Below, piece after piece: positions 1-6,200 of a stretch of 7,177 nt of DNA. The notes beneath the pieces were generated by a model. That model did no database searches, was not told the origin of the DNA, and worked only from the letters and a program-made list of their open reading frames with translations. The stretch is from positions 1 to 7,177 of the forward strand of contig CALAGD010000006.1 in NCBI GenBank assembly GCA_937891425.1, read 5' to 3'. This stretch comes from an uncultured Pigmentiphaga sp. Lineage in GTDB: Bacteria; Pseudomonadota; Gammaproteobacteria; Burkholderiales; Burkholderiaceae_B. Each line of letters begins with the position of its first letter. The stretch's first letter is position 1. The translations under genes and the position numbers were made by a program.

Positions 1-178
1 CCAATTGTGGCAAACTGGCTGTGGCGAATCACAGGCAGTTTCCCCATGCGGCTGGCACGGCGCACGCGCAGCGCCGCTGTCGCGAAGTACACCGTACACC
101 TGTGGCACGCCCTTGGGCATCACCGTCATGACGGCCCGTAGTCCCGGGCTGAAAGACCATCGTCGCACTCTGATTTGA
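1..178. other. Left edge with no assignable gene
   Basis: No frame here gives a protein I recognise. Two + strand frames are open from the edge: one ends at TAG 139-141, the other at TGA 176-178, in the same phase as the following yidB-like gene. On the - strand a frame with ATG codons at 129-127 and 120-118 stays open to the edge and begins MTVMPKGVPQVYGVLRDSG. It could be the 5' end of a gene leaving the window, but no Shine-Dalgarno sequence precedes either ATG. A perfect 12-base palindrome, CCGTCATGACGG, lies at 123-134 over the first of these ATGs. Confidence 0.3.
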
Positions 179-205
179 ACCAAGAATCTGCTCTCCGCTC
201 TGGCA

Positions 206-601
206 TTGCTTGCTGGCGATGCGAACCACGAGGACACCAACCGCGCCGCTGCATTGCTGCCGGCTCTGCTGAAGCAGGTGCGCAAGTATCCTGGTGGGCT
301 GAACGGACTGGTTGCAGCCTTTCAGCAGAACGGTCTGGGCGAGATCGTGGCTTCATGGATCAGCACCGGGCCCAACCTTCCCGTTACAGTGGAACAACTG
401 CAAGGTGTGCTTGGCGCCTTCATGATCGAGCAGTTGGCCCAGGACTCGGGTCAAGAAAGCAGCGAAGTACTTGAAATGCTCGCCCGCTTCATGCCCATGG
501 CCATCGACCGGCTCACACCCGATGGCGAACTGCCCGGGGATCGCGGCTTGAGTGCGGCCTCGCTGCTGGGGCTGCTGGCTGCATTGAGATCAGCGTCCTG
601 A
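206..601 (+). CDS. YidB-like DUF937 family protein, N-terminus uncertain
   Basis: Small protein of the YidB/DUF937 family, whose function is not well established. Counting from TTG 206, the family pattern is clear. A helical LLPALLKQV stretch (residues 17-25) comes first, then the Gly-rich GGLNGLVAAFQQNGLGE (30-46), SWISTGPNLPV (50-60), a helical pair, the RLTPDGELP segment (102-110) and a Leu/Ala-rich C-terminal helix. Relatives normally begin with a short helical LL-rich segment. Here that segment is present upstream in the same frame (KNLLSALAL, from about 182), but the frame has only CTG 188, CTG 200 and TTG 206 as possible starts before the stop TGA 176-178. I see no Shine-Dalgarno motif. 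A TTG at 175 in another frame would join after loss of one base, giving a start MNKNLLSALALLAGD, so a frameshift or assembly error is possible. The family call is strong; the start is not. Confidence 0.8.
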   Translation: MLAGDANHEDTNRAAALLPALLKQVRKYPGGLNGLVAAFQQNGLGEIVASWISTGPNLPVTVEQLQGVLGAFMIEQLAQDSGQESSEVLEMLARFMPMAIDRLTPDGELPGDRGLSAASLLGLLAALRSAS

Positions 602-751
602 TCAGCCGCGCTGCACGGTGTCGCTGAAGCGCCAGCGACACTCGAACCGCGGCCCCTCTCCGGCGCACGGCACATTCGTGTCAGGCAGGTCAATCCAGCC
701 CGCCAACTCCTCGGGACGTTCCCGTTGACATGCCGGTTCACAAGAACTCGC
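602..751 (-). other. Coding-like open stretch without a good start, possible gene remnant
   Basis: Reading the - strand from just after TAA 754-752 to TGA 604-602 gives about 49 codons whose last 35 look like real protein, for example GWIDLPDTNVPCAGEGP followed by FECRWRFSDTVQRG and the stop. Third positions in that part are mostly G or C, as in the real genes nearby. There is no ATG or spaced GTG start; the only early candidate is TTG 706-704, with GAGGAG directly abutting it, which is too close to act as a ribosome site. The same codon phase on the + strand is also free of stops, so a shadow effect cannot be excluded. I do not recognise a family. It may be the 3' remnant of a gene cut off when the acyltransferase arrived. 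Confidence 0.22.
618..641 (+). terminator. Stem-loop after yidB-like gene, possible terminator
   Basis: A perfect 9-bp stem, GTGTCGCTG (618-626) with CAGCGACAC (633-641), closes a 6-base loop and begins 16 bases after the yidB-like stop codon. Its position suits transcription termination, but no run of T follows it on either strand. It may therefore be an atypical terminator, an RNA-stabilising hairpin, or chance. Confidence 0.35.
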
Positions 752-755
752 TTAT

Positions 756-759
756 GGAG
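756..759 (+). promoter_or_regulatory. Shine-Dalgarno GGAG deciding the acyltransferase start
   Basis: GGAG ends 10 bases before ATG 770 and supports that start over the in-frame TTG at 725. The extra residues from 725 are a basic, non-family extension, whereas the acyltransferase-3 domain begins right after ATG 770. Confidence 0.5.
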
Positions 760-769
760 CACGCTGCCC

Positions 770-1810
770 ATGCACCGCAGAGATAGCCATATCGACACCT
801 TGCGGGGAATCGCCTGCCTCCTGCTGGTCGCCTACCACGGCATCGGCGACGGTTCGCGCGGCCTGCGCCTGCCTGACGACCACATGCTGCGGATCATTTC
901 CGACTCACTCGTCTATCTGCGCATGCCGCTGTTCACGTTTCTTTCCGGATATGTCTATGCCTTGCGACCCCCTGCAGGCTTCCAGGACGCTGGCAGGTTT
1001 CTGCGCGGCAAGGCGCGCCGACTTCTGTTTCCACTGCTATCCGTAGGCCTGCTCTACCAGTGCGCACAATTGGCCATGCCCGGCGTCAATCGAAGCGATG
1101 CGGGGTTCGACTGGCTTTACTGGCTGCTGCCCTACGAACACTTCTGGTTCCTGCAGTCGATCGTCCTCATCATCACGCTGGTATTCCTGGTAGATGCGCT
1201 GGGCTGGCTGAATCGCACCTGGAAGCTGACATTTGCTACCGCGGTGGTCTTCCTGGTGTTCTCCCATTTCCGGTTCGAGACCAACATTTTCTCGATCAAC
1301 GGGGCGCTGTACCTGCTGCCGTATTTCCTCATGGGCATGCTGCTGCGCCGGCATGAGAACCAGGCCGGGAAGCTGCTGCTGCGCGGCTGGCCCCTGCTGG
1401 CGCTGGCGCTGATGGTGCTGACATGCATTGTCCTTGAGCAGCGTCCACCCGAGGGCATCGACTTTACACCGGGCAGTTACTGGGGGCAGGCCTATTCCGC
1501 CCTCAGCATCATCTTCCTCTATACATTGGGTTGGTCAGTCAGCTGGCTGGCAGCGACGGGCCGATATTCATACTCCATCTATCTGTTTCATGTGTTCGGA
1601 ACCGCAGGTGCGCGCATCGTCCTCACCCGGCTGGGAATTGACCAGGTTCCGCTGCTGTTTGCGGGGGCGATGGCGGCGGGAGTGCTGTTGCCCATCGTTC
1701 TGGATCGCGTGCTGAGCACCTGGGCGGTAACGAGCACCGTGCTGCTGGGCAAGCCTTGGGAAAGCAGGAGCTGGAGGGTGTTCCGACGCCCCGGTGCGGG
1801 GGCACAGTAG
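770..1810 (+). CDS. Acyltransferase-3 family integral membrane protein
   Basis: A 346-residue inner-membrane protein of the acyltransferase-3 (OafA/OpgC-like) family, members of which transfer acetyl or other acyl groups to sugars, polysaccharides or other envelope molecules. The family signature is seen at the N-terminus: IDTLRGIACLLLVAYHG with the paired Arg12 and His23 (R-x10-H), the expected catalytic region. It is followed by PLFTFLSGY (53-61), the basic KARRLLFP loop (81-88), HFWFL (124-128), LYLLPYFLMGMLLRR (180-194) and YSYSIYLFH (266-274). About ten hydrophobic segments run the whole length, and the family's optional periplasmic SGNH domain is absent. The substrate cannot be told; no polysaccharide or glucan genes are nearby. 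The gene ends two bases before the 3' end of the opposite-strand tRNA-Arg and has no intrinsic terminator of its own, so read-through would give antisense RNA to the tRNA. Confidence 0.9.
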   Translation: MHRRDSHIDTLRGIACLLLVAYHGIGDGSRGLRLPDDHMLRIISDSLVYLRMPLFTFLSGYVYALRPPAGFQDAGRFLRGKARRLLFPLLSVGLLYQCAQLAMPGVNRSDAGFDWLYWLLPYEHFWFLQSIVLIITLVFLVDALGWLNRTWKLTFATAVVFLVFSHFRFETNIFSINGALYLLPYFLMGMLLRRHENQAGKLLLRGWPLLALALMVLTCIVLEQRPPEGIDFTPGSYWGQAYSALSIIFLYTLGWSVSWLAATGRYSYSIYLFHVFGTAGARIVLTRLGIDQVPLLFAGAMAAGVLLPIVLDRVLSTWAVTSTVLLGKPWESRSWRVFRRPGAGAQ

Positions 1811-1812
1811 GC

Positions 1813-1888
1813 TGGCGCCCCGGACACGGATCGAACGTGTGACCCCCTTCTTAGGAGGAAGGTGCTCTATCCACTGAGCTACCGGGGC
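1813..1888 (-). tRNA. tRNA-Arg(CCT)
   Basis: A complete 76-base cloverleaf with encoded CCA reads on the - strand. The acceptor stem GCCCCGG pairs with CCGGGGC, followed by G and CCA. The D arm is GCTC/GAGC with loop AGTGGATA. The anticodon stem CCTTC/GAAGG carries the loop CTCCTAA, so the anticodon is CCT and reads AGG (Arg). The variable loop is GGGTC, and the T arm is ACACG/CGTGT with loop TTCGATC. All stems pair perfectly. tRNA-Arg genes are frequent integration targets of mobile elements, but no copy of the tRNA 3' end is visible elsewhere in the window. Confidence 0.98.
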
Positions 1889-1898
1889 GCAAACGTTT

Positions 1899-1904
1899 AT
1901 TGTA
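1899..1904 (-). promoter_or_regulatory. Probable -10 element of tRNA-Arg promoter
   Basis: On the - strand TACAAT lies about 10 bases upstream of the tRNA 5' end, which would put transcription start at about 1892 and leave a very short leader. No convincing -35 box is seen at 16-18 bases spacing, so the call rests on the hexamer and its position. Confidence 0.4.
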
Positions 1905-1975
1905 ACCCAGCGACGTAGCTTGCCGGCGGGTCACGATCAGGGACGTGCCGCGGGCACTGCGAAACCGACTCGCGT

Positions 1976-1981
1976 TATAGT
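1976..1981 (+). promoter_or_regulatory. Possible -10 element of the rlmJ-ygiD unit
   Basis: TATAGT stands 26 bases before the rlmJ ATG and matches the sigma-70 -10 consensus in five of six positions. No -35 box or extended -10 TG is evident. It would drive rlmJ divergently from the tRNA promoter in the same 119-base gap. Confidence 0.27.
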
Positions 1982-2007
1982 CCCACCTGCAGCCGCGAGA
2001 CACGCCT

Positions 2008-2883
2008 ATGTTCAGTTACCGACACGCATTCCACGCCGGCAACCATGCCGACGTGCTCAAGCACAGCATTCTCACGCGCATACTCCTGTACTACACGCAG
2101 AAAGACACGGCCTTCTACTACATCGACACCCACGCCGGTGCGGGACTCTATTCGCTGGAGAGCGCCTGGGCCACGAAGACGGCCGAGTTCGTGCAGGGCG
2201 CGCAGAAGCTGTGGAGCGAGCCCCGGCTGCCGGCCCTGCTCGCCGACTACGTCGCGATCCTGCGCAAGATGAATCCCGACGGACGGCTACGCGTGTACCC
2301 GGGCTCGCCGTGGCTGGCCATGCATGTCTTGCGCGAGCAGGACCGCCTCCGGCTCTTCGAGCTGCACCCCAACGAGATCAATATCCTGCTTGAGAACCTG
2401 CGCAGGTTCGGGCGTACCCAGCAGCGTCGCGTACAGGCACAGGCAACCGACGGGTTCAACGCGCTGAAGGCGCACCTGCCCCCGCCCTCCCGGCGCGCAG
2501 TGATACTCATCGACCCGCCATACGAAGACAAGCACGATTACCGGCGTGTCGTCACTGTCCTCAAGGACGCGGTCAAACGTTTTGCCACCGGATGTTATGT
2601 GGTGTGGTATCCCATCCTGAGCCGACGTGAATGCCAGCAACTGGTGGCACAGTTGCGTGACCTGCCAGTGAAGAACTGGCTGGATGTGCAGCTGTCGGTA
2701 GACCCGCTGGGCCGCACCGGCCGACGCACGCGTGGCAGCGGGGTATTTGTCATCAACCCGCCCTACACCCTGAAGGCCGAACTGGATACTGCCCTGCCCT
2801 GGCTCGCCAGGCACCTGGGCTTTCAGAACCAGGGGACCTGCGGCGTGGAGGCACGGGTACCCACCAGTGATACTACGCCCTAG
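2008..2883 (+). CDS. rlmJ: 23S rRNA (adenine-2030-N6)-methyltransferase RlmJ
   Basis: RlmJ (YhiR) uses S-adenosylmethionine to methylate N6 of A2030 in 23S rRNA during ribosome assembly in the cytoplasm. The 291 residues match the family from end to end; E. coli RlmJ is about 280. The hallmark N-terminus FSYRHAFHAGNHADVLKH (2-19) is followed by the SAM-binding motif I, DTHAGAGLY (40-48), then YPGSPW (97-102), FELHPNE (117-123) and the catalytic DPPYE (169-173). A second NPPY-like segment near the C-terminus (VINPPYTL) is also typical. The ATG at 2008 opens directly on the family N-terminus, so the start is secure although its ribosome site is weak. The ygiD-like gene follows after only 12 bases, implying one transcript. 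The C-terminal tail after VINPPYTL seems somewhat longer than usual and is not conserved-looking. Confidence 0.97.
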   Translation: MFSYRHAFHAGNHADVLKHSILTRILLYYTQKDTAFYYIDTHAGAGLYSLESAWATKTAEFVQGAQKLWSEPRLPALLADYVAILRKMNPDGRLRVYPGSPWLAMHVLREQDRLRLFELHPNEINILLENLRRFGRTQQRRVQAQATDGFNALKAHLPPPSRRAVILIDPPYEDKHDYRRVVTVLKDAVKRFATGCYVVWYPILSRRECQQLVAQLRDLPVKNWLDVQLSVDPLGRTGRRTRGSGVFVINPPYTLKAELDTALPWLARHLGFQNQGTCGVEARVPTSDTTP

Positions 2884-2895
2884 CTCGAGGTTTCC

Positions 2896-3693
2896 ATGCC
2901 GTACCCGCACCGAATGCCAAGCTTGTTCATTGCCCACGGCTCACCGCTGAATGCCATCCTCGACACGCAGTTTTCGCGAGCCTGGAAGGCACTGGGGCCG
3001 GCGCTCCCGCGTCCCGCTGCCATTCTGGCCATTTCTGCGCACTGGGAAACCGCAGGCACGGCCGTCACCGCCATGAACCACCCGCGCACCATTCACGACT
3101 TCTGGGGTTTCCCGCCCGCCCTGTACGAAATCCAGTACCCGGTTCCGGGCAGCCCGCTCCTGGCCGAACGAGTTCGCGAACTGCTCAGCCCCCAACCCGT
3201 GGCACTGGACGAGGAAGTGTGGGGACTCGACCACGGTAGCTGGTCGGTCCTGGTGCATATGTACCCGCAGGCCGACATCCCCGTCGTCCAGCTCAGCCTG
3301 GACGCTACCCTATACCCCGAACAGCACTACCAGCTGGCGCAACGCCTGCAGCCTCTGCGCGATGAAGGGGTCCTGATCATCGGGTTCGGGAACATCGTGC
3401 ACAACCTGCGCGCTGCCCAGCGTACCGACGCCATGCCGCCATACCCCTGGGCCGTGGAATTCGAACAAGCCGTGCGCGCAGCGCTTGAAAGGGGCGATCA
3501 TCGGGCCCTGTGTCAATGGGAAAGCCTGACGCCCGCGGCGCGACTCAGCGCGCCCACACCCGAGCACTACCTTCCTCTGCTATATGCCGCCGGTGCGAGC
3601 GGCGGCGACCCTGCCTGGTTCCCCATCGAAGGCATCGTCTGGGGGTCAATCAGCATGTTGAGCGTAGGCTTTGGAGACCGGCCGTCCACCTGA
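2896..3693 (+). CDS. ygiD: YgiD/DodA-type extradiol ring-cleavage dioxygenase
   Basis: Cytoplasmic class III extradiol (LigB-like) dioxygenase of the DODA family. E. coli YgiD opens the ring of L-DOPA at the 4,5 position, and other members act on other catechols, so the natural substrate here is inferred only broadly. The 265 residues fit the family length. Metal and active-site histidines are all visible: His14 in IAHGSP, His49 in ISAHWE, His113 in GLDHGSW and His169 in GNIVHNL. HDFWGFPPALYEIQYP (67-82) and the late PEHYLPLLYAAGA are also family features. The loop before the last histidine reads GFGN where I recall GSGN as usual, a small variation. GAGG (2887-2890), five bases before ATG 2896, supports this start over the later in-frame ATG 2914. 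It is the second gene of the rlmJ unit; I know of no functional link between the two. Confidence 0.92.
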   Translation: MPYPHRMPSLFIAHGSPLNAILDTQFSRAWKALGPALPRPAAILAISAHWETAGTAVTAMNHPRTIHDFWGFPPALYEIQYPVPGSPLLAERVRELLSPQPVALDEEVWGLDHGSWSVLVHMYPQADIPVVQLSLDATLYPEQHYQLAQRLQPLRDEGVLIIGFGNIVHNLRAAQRTDAMPPYPWAVEFEQAVRAALERGDHRALCQWESLTPAARLSAPTPEHYLPLLYAAGASGGDPAWFPIEGIVWGSISMLSVGFGDRPST

Positions 3694-3774
3694 CTTGCTG
3701 GTTAGCTGCGAATGGTTGAAACCTGAACAGGCTCCGGACCGCACGCGCGAGCAGGCCGTCGTGCAGGCGTGCTG
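3694..3774. other. Convergent intergenic gap, no clear terminator
   Basis: These 81 bases separate the convergent ygiD-like and DUF1289 genes. GCACGC (3741-3746) and GCGTGC (3767-3772) could pair across a 20-base loop, but the stem is short and no T-run adjoins it on either strand. I see no convincing intrinsic terminator, promoter or gene. Confidence 0.5.
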
Positions 3775-4047
3775 CTAACGGCCCGGGCGCCGCGGGTAAC
3801 CCTGTGCGCGGATGCGCGTCCAGACCTGCTGCTTCTCTTCTGCAGACATGAAGACCCAGTTGGCAACTTCAGCGGCTGTGCGGCCGCAGCCGCGGCAGAT
3901 TTCATCGAACAGCGTAGAACAGATCGCAACACAAGGAGAATCGGTATTTTCGAATACCGGACTGGCGGAATGGGGCGGCCGGAGGGGCACCTTCCCATCC
4001 GGCTGCAGCGCTGCGCTGAACCTTTTCACTTCATCGTTGGAACTCAT
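3775..4047 (-). CDS. DUF1289 family small cysteine-motif protein
   Basis: A 90-residue cytoplasmic protein of the DUF1289 family, short proteins often annotated as Fe-S proteins because of four conserved cysteines; their function is not established. The core is SPCVAICSTLFDEICRGCGRT, positions 37-57, with Cys39, Cys43, Cys51 and Cys54, followed by the usual helical WVFMSAEEKQQVWTRI. The N-terminal 35 residues are unconserved-looking, as is common. The ATG at 4047 has only AGGTGA about 12 bases upstream, rather far, so translation may be weak. It lies 75 bases after the triheme cytochrome gene on the same strand with no terminator between, so it may be the last gene of that transcript, though a role in cytochrome function is not implied by the family. 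Confidence 0.93.
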   Translation of the reverse strand: MSSNDEVKRFSAALQPDGKVPLRPPHSASPVFENTDSPCVAICSTLFDEICRGCGRTAAEVANWVFMSAEEKQQVWTRIRAQGYPRRPGR

Positions 4048-4122
4048 GGCCCAAGCATATCACCTGGCAGCATCGGCAGCGGGCAGAGCACATGCCACAG
4101 CGCCCCCGACCTGGCGACACGC

Positions 4123-5406
4123 CTAGCGCGAATCTTCCCGGATGCGTCGCGCCTCGGGAAGCGACACCGCCCCTGTGCGGTTCCCCCAGGCCGAACGTAT
4201 GTAGCTGACCACCGCCGCGACCTGCGCGTCGTTCAGCACGTGGCGATATGGTGGCATGCCATGAGGTTGCGGATTACCCGTGGTGGCGGGAGCGAACCCG
4301 CCATCCAGTACCACGCGCACGGCATTTATCGGGGAATCTGCCACGACCGATGGATTGCCGGCGAGCGGCGGCCATGCTCCAGGTTCACCACGCCCATCGG
4401 CACGATGGCACTGGGCGCAGTGCTGCTCATACACCTGCCGACCGAGTTCCAGCACGCTGGCGCCTGCCTGCGTGCCCTGCCGGCCGCGGGATTCGAGATC
4501 GGCAGCCGGCAACGACTTGAGGTATGCGGCGATGGCCTCGGTGTCGCCGTCAGTAAGATGCTGGTATCCCCAGTACACCGATTCCGCCATGGGACCTGTC
4601 GCATGACTGCGTGTGGACAGACCCGACTTGAGCAGGGACGCAATATCGTCTGCTGACCATTCACCCAATCCGGTGACCGGGTCGCCCGTGAGTGGCGTGG
4701 CGTACCAGTCCTGCCCCGGAATGATGCCGCCTTGCAGATGCTTGCTGCGATCGAGCCCGCCCCAGCGGGTACGGGGCGTATGACATTCCGCGCAATGCGC
4801 CAGACCCTCTACCAGGTAGCGGCCGCGTATCCATTGCTCTGACTGGTCCGGCACGGGGTCGAGCGGACCCGGCCGGAAATGCACCGCACGCCAGAGGCTC
4901 AGCAGCCAGCGCTGGTTGTACGGAAACGCGACCTCATGCTCGCGGTTCGGCCGGTCGATGGGCGGCAGCGATTTCAGGTAGGCATACAACGCGTCGGCGT
5001 CTTCCCGACTGACATTGGTATAGGTGGGATAGGGGAAAACGGGATAGAGCAAGGTGCCATCGGGCGCCTTGCCGTCGTGCAAGGCACGCCAGAAGTCGTC
5101 GGCCGTCCAGTTGCCGATGCCGGTGGTGGCATGCGGCGTAATGTTGGGGCCGAAGAATGTGCCATAAGGTGTGGGAATGGCACGTCCTCCCGAATACGGT
5201 GCGCCCCCGGGGGCCGTGTGGCATCCCATGCAGTTGCCGACCTGCGCGAGGTAGCGCCCGCGCTCGATCAGACCCGGATCGGAGAAGTCGGCAGCAGCTG
5301 CCCCGGCGCCCTGGTGGCTTTCGCGCGCACCGTACCACATGGCCACGCCCACGACCAGCGCAAGCAGCACGACAACCGCCAGCAGCATTCGCCCGGTTCG
5401 ACTCAT
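4123..5406 (-). CDS. Membrane-anchored triheme cytochrome c (AdhB-like)
   Basis: A 427-residue periplasmic electron carrier with three cytochrome c domains, resembling the cytochrome subunits of membrane-bound alcohol, gluconate and molybdenum-hydroxylase dehydrogenases. Residues 7-25 form one hydrophobic segment after a short basic start, best read as an uncleaved N-terminal anchor. Heme sites are CMGCH (59-63), CAECH (205-209) and CAQCH (330-334). Likely distal ligands are Met273 (GPMAE) for heme 2 and Met384 (MPPY) for heme 3. Domain 1 has no Met after its heme site: Phe124 in LYPVFPYPTYT stands where some relatives have Met. The NITP-HATTGIG segment (88-98) carries His92 where Asp is usual. 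The start overlaps the preceding cytochrome stop as ATGA, and AGGAGG (5419-5414) lies seven bases upstream, so translation should be strong and coupled. No dehydrogenase catalytic subunit is encoded in the window, so the partner is unknown. Confidence 0.93.
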   Translation of the reverse strand: MSRTGRMLLAVVVLLALVVGVAMWYGARESHQGAGAAAADFSDPGLIERGRYLAQVGNCMGCHTAPGGAPYSGGRAIPTPYGTFFGPNITPHATTGIGNWTADDFWRALHDGKAPDGTLLYPVFPYPTYTNVSREDADALYAYLKSLPPIDRPNREHEVAFPYNQRWLLSLWRAVHFRPGPLDPVPDQSEQWIRGRYLVEGLAHCAECHTPRTRWGGLDRSKHLQGGIIPGQDWYATPLTGDPVTGLGEWSADDIASLLKSGLSTRSHATGPMAESVYWGYQHLTDGDTEAIAAYLKSLPAADLESRGRQGTQAGASVLELGRQVYEQHCAQCHRADGRGEPGAWPPLAGNPSVVADSPINAVRVVLDGGFAPATTGNPQPHGMPPYRHVLNDAQVAAVVSYIRSAWGNRTGAVSLPEARRIREDSR

Positions 5407-6194
5407 GGCTGCACCTCCTGCGTGACCCTGGCCACGGGCTGGCTACCACACTCGAGCGGAAGCGGACGCGTACGCTCGGGGGCAGGACCAGCGCCTTCGG
5501 GTACGGGCTGGGCCGCAAGCCATGCGGCTACCGCCGCGACATCTTCCGGTGTCAGGCGGCGGGCAATGTCTTTCATGCAATCCGGAGCTTTCGCGTTGCG
5601 CATGCCCGTCAGCCATGCCCCGAATTGCGACGCGATGTAATCCCGCGGAATGCCCAGCAGGCCAGGCACACCGGGTTCCGCACCCATCAGCTGCTGGCCG
5701 TGGCAGGCGACGCACGCGGGTACGCCGATAGCCCGATCACCTTCGAGCGCCAGCTTCTGACCCCTTTGCATCACCGCAGGTGACACGCGCGCGACGGCAG
5801 GCGCATCGTATGCCGGCCGCTGCTCGGAGAACCAGCGGGCGATCTCGCGCAGGTAGTCGTCGGACAGCGTGCGCAGCAGCAGGTGCATGGGCTGGTATGT
5901 GCGCTCACCATCCCTGAAATGAACCAGCTGGTTGTAGAGATAGGTTGCCGGCTTGCCCGCAAGCCGGGGGTAATAGGCGTCGGGACCGGCCTTGCCCTGT
6001 TCACCATGGCAGGCCGTGCATGCCGCCAGACGTGCCGCCATGGTTCCTGCTTCCAGGGTGGTGTCCTGGCCAGCGCCCCAGGCGCCCGCAGAAATGGTGA
6101 GTGCCGCCATGGCCACGCCTGCTGTACGTGCGCCCGGCAGATTCCGTATCCGCATCCGCGTCGGAAACAGTGATCGTCGGATTGATCGCCTCAT
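5403..6194 (-). CDS. Diheme cytochrome c, c4-like
   Basis: A 263-residue exported protein with two cytochrome c domains of the c4 type, which shuttle electrons in the periplasm. Heme sites are CTACH (59-63) and CVACH (161-165), with probable distal ligands Met103 (YQPMH) and Met207 (DCMKDIA). Between them lie the c4-typical YYPRLAGKPATYLYNQL (74-90) and, in domain 2, GVPGLLGIPRDYIASQ. The signal peptide has its hydrophobic core at about 25-38 and a likely cleavage after AWGA (38-41). ATG 6194 gives an unusually long Arg-rich n-region; ATG 6155 (residue 14) would give a more standard 28-residue signal. I chose 6194 because GGAG stands six bases before it, whereas 6155 has no comparable site. 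A Pro-rich tail of about 35 residues with a lone Cys follows domain 2. First gene of the cytochrome unit, overlapping the triheme gene by four bases. Confidence 0.93.
   Translation of the reverse strand: MRRSIRRSLFPTRMRIRNLPGARTAGVAMAALTISAGAWGAGQDTTLEAGTMAARLAACTACHGEQGKAGPDAYYPRLAGKPATYLYNQLVHFRDGERTYQPMHLLLRTLSDDYLREIARWFSEQRPAYDAPAVARVSPAVMQRGQKLALEGDRAIGVPACVACHGQQLMGAEPGVPGLLGIPRDYIASQFGAWLTGMRNAKAPDCMKDIARRLTPEDVAAVAAWLAAQPVPEGAGPAPERTRPLPLECGSQPVARVTQEVQP
5414..5419 (-). promoter_or_regulatory. Consensus Shine-Dalgarno of triheme cytochrome
   Basis: AGGAGG on the - strand sits inside the 3' end of the c4-like gene, seven bases before ATG 5406. It fixes the triheme start and indicates that the second cistron can initiate efficiently on its own as well as through the ATGA overlap. 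Confidence 0.8.
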
Positions 6195-6200
6195 TCGCTA

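Noticed and set aside
725..769. TTG start at 725 for the acyltransferase, and TTGACA at 725-730 as a -35 box
   Set aside because: The extra 15 residues do not look like family sequence and ATG 770 has GGAG upstream. No acceptable -10 hexamer lies 16-18 bases from the TTGACA; the first TAT-like bases are too far away and overlap the ribosome site.
1945..1957. Small hairpin GTGCC-GCG-GGCAC upstream of rlmJ
   Set aside because: Five base pairs with a three-base loop and no T-run; such dyads are common by chance in GC-rich DNA.
2287..2937. A 216-codon - strand frame opposite rlmJ
   Set aside because: It is antisense to an unambiguous rlmJ, and its translation shows no recognisable domain.
3769..4656. 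A 295-codon + strand frame across DUF1289 and the triheme gene
   Set aside because: It spans two genuine - strand genes and their gap, has an arginine/histidine-rich shadow composition and no family features.
4880..5640. Long + strand open frames opposite the cytochromes (up to 253 codons)
   Set aside because: They are antisense shadows of GC-rich coding sequence; the - strand frames carry five intact CXXCH sites, signal or anchor segments and good ribosome sites.
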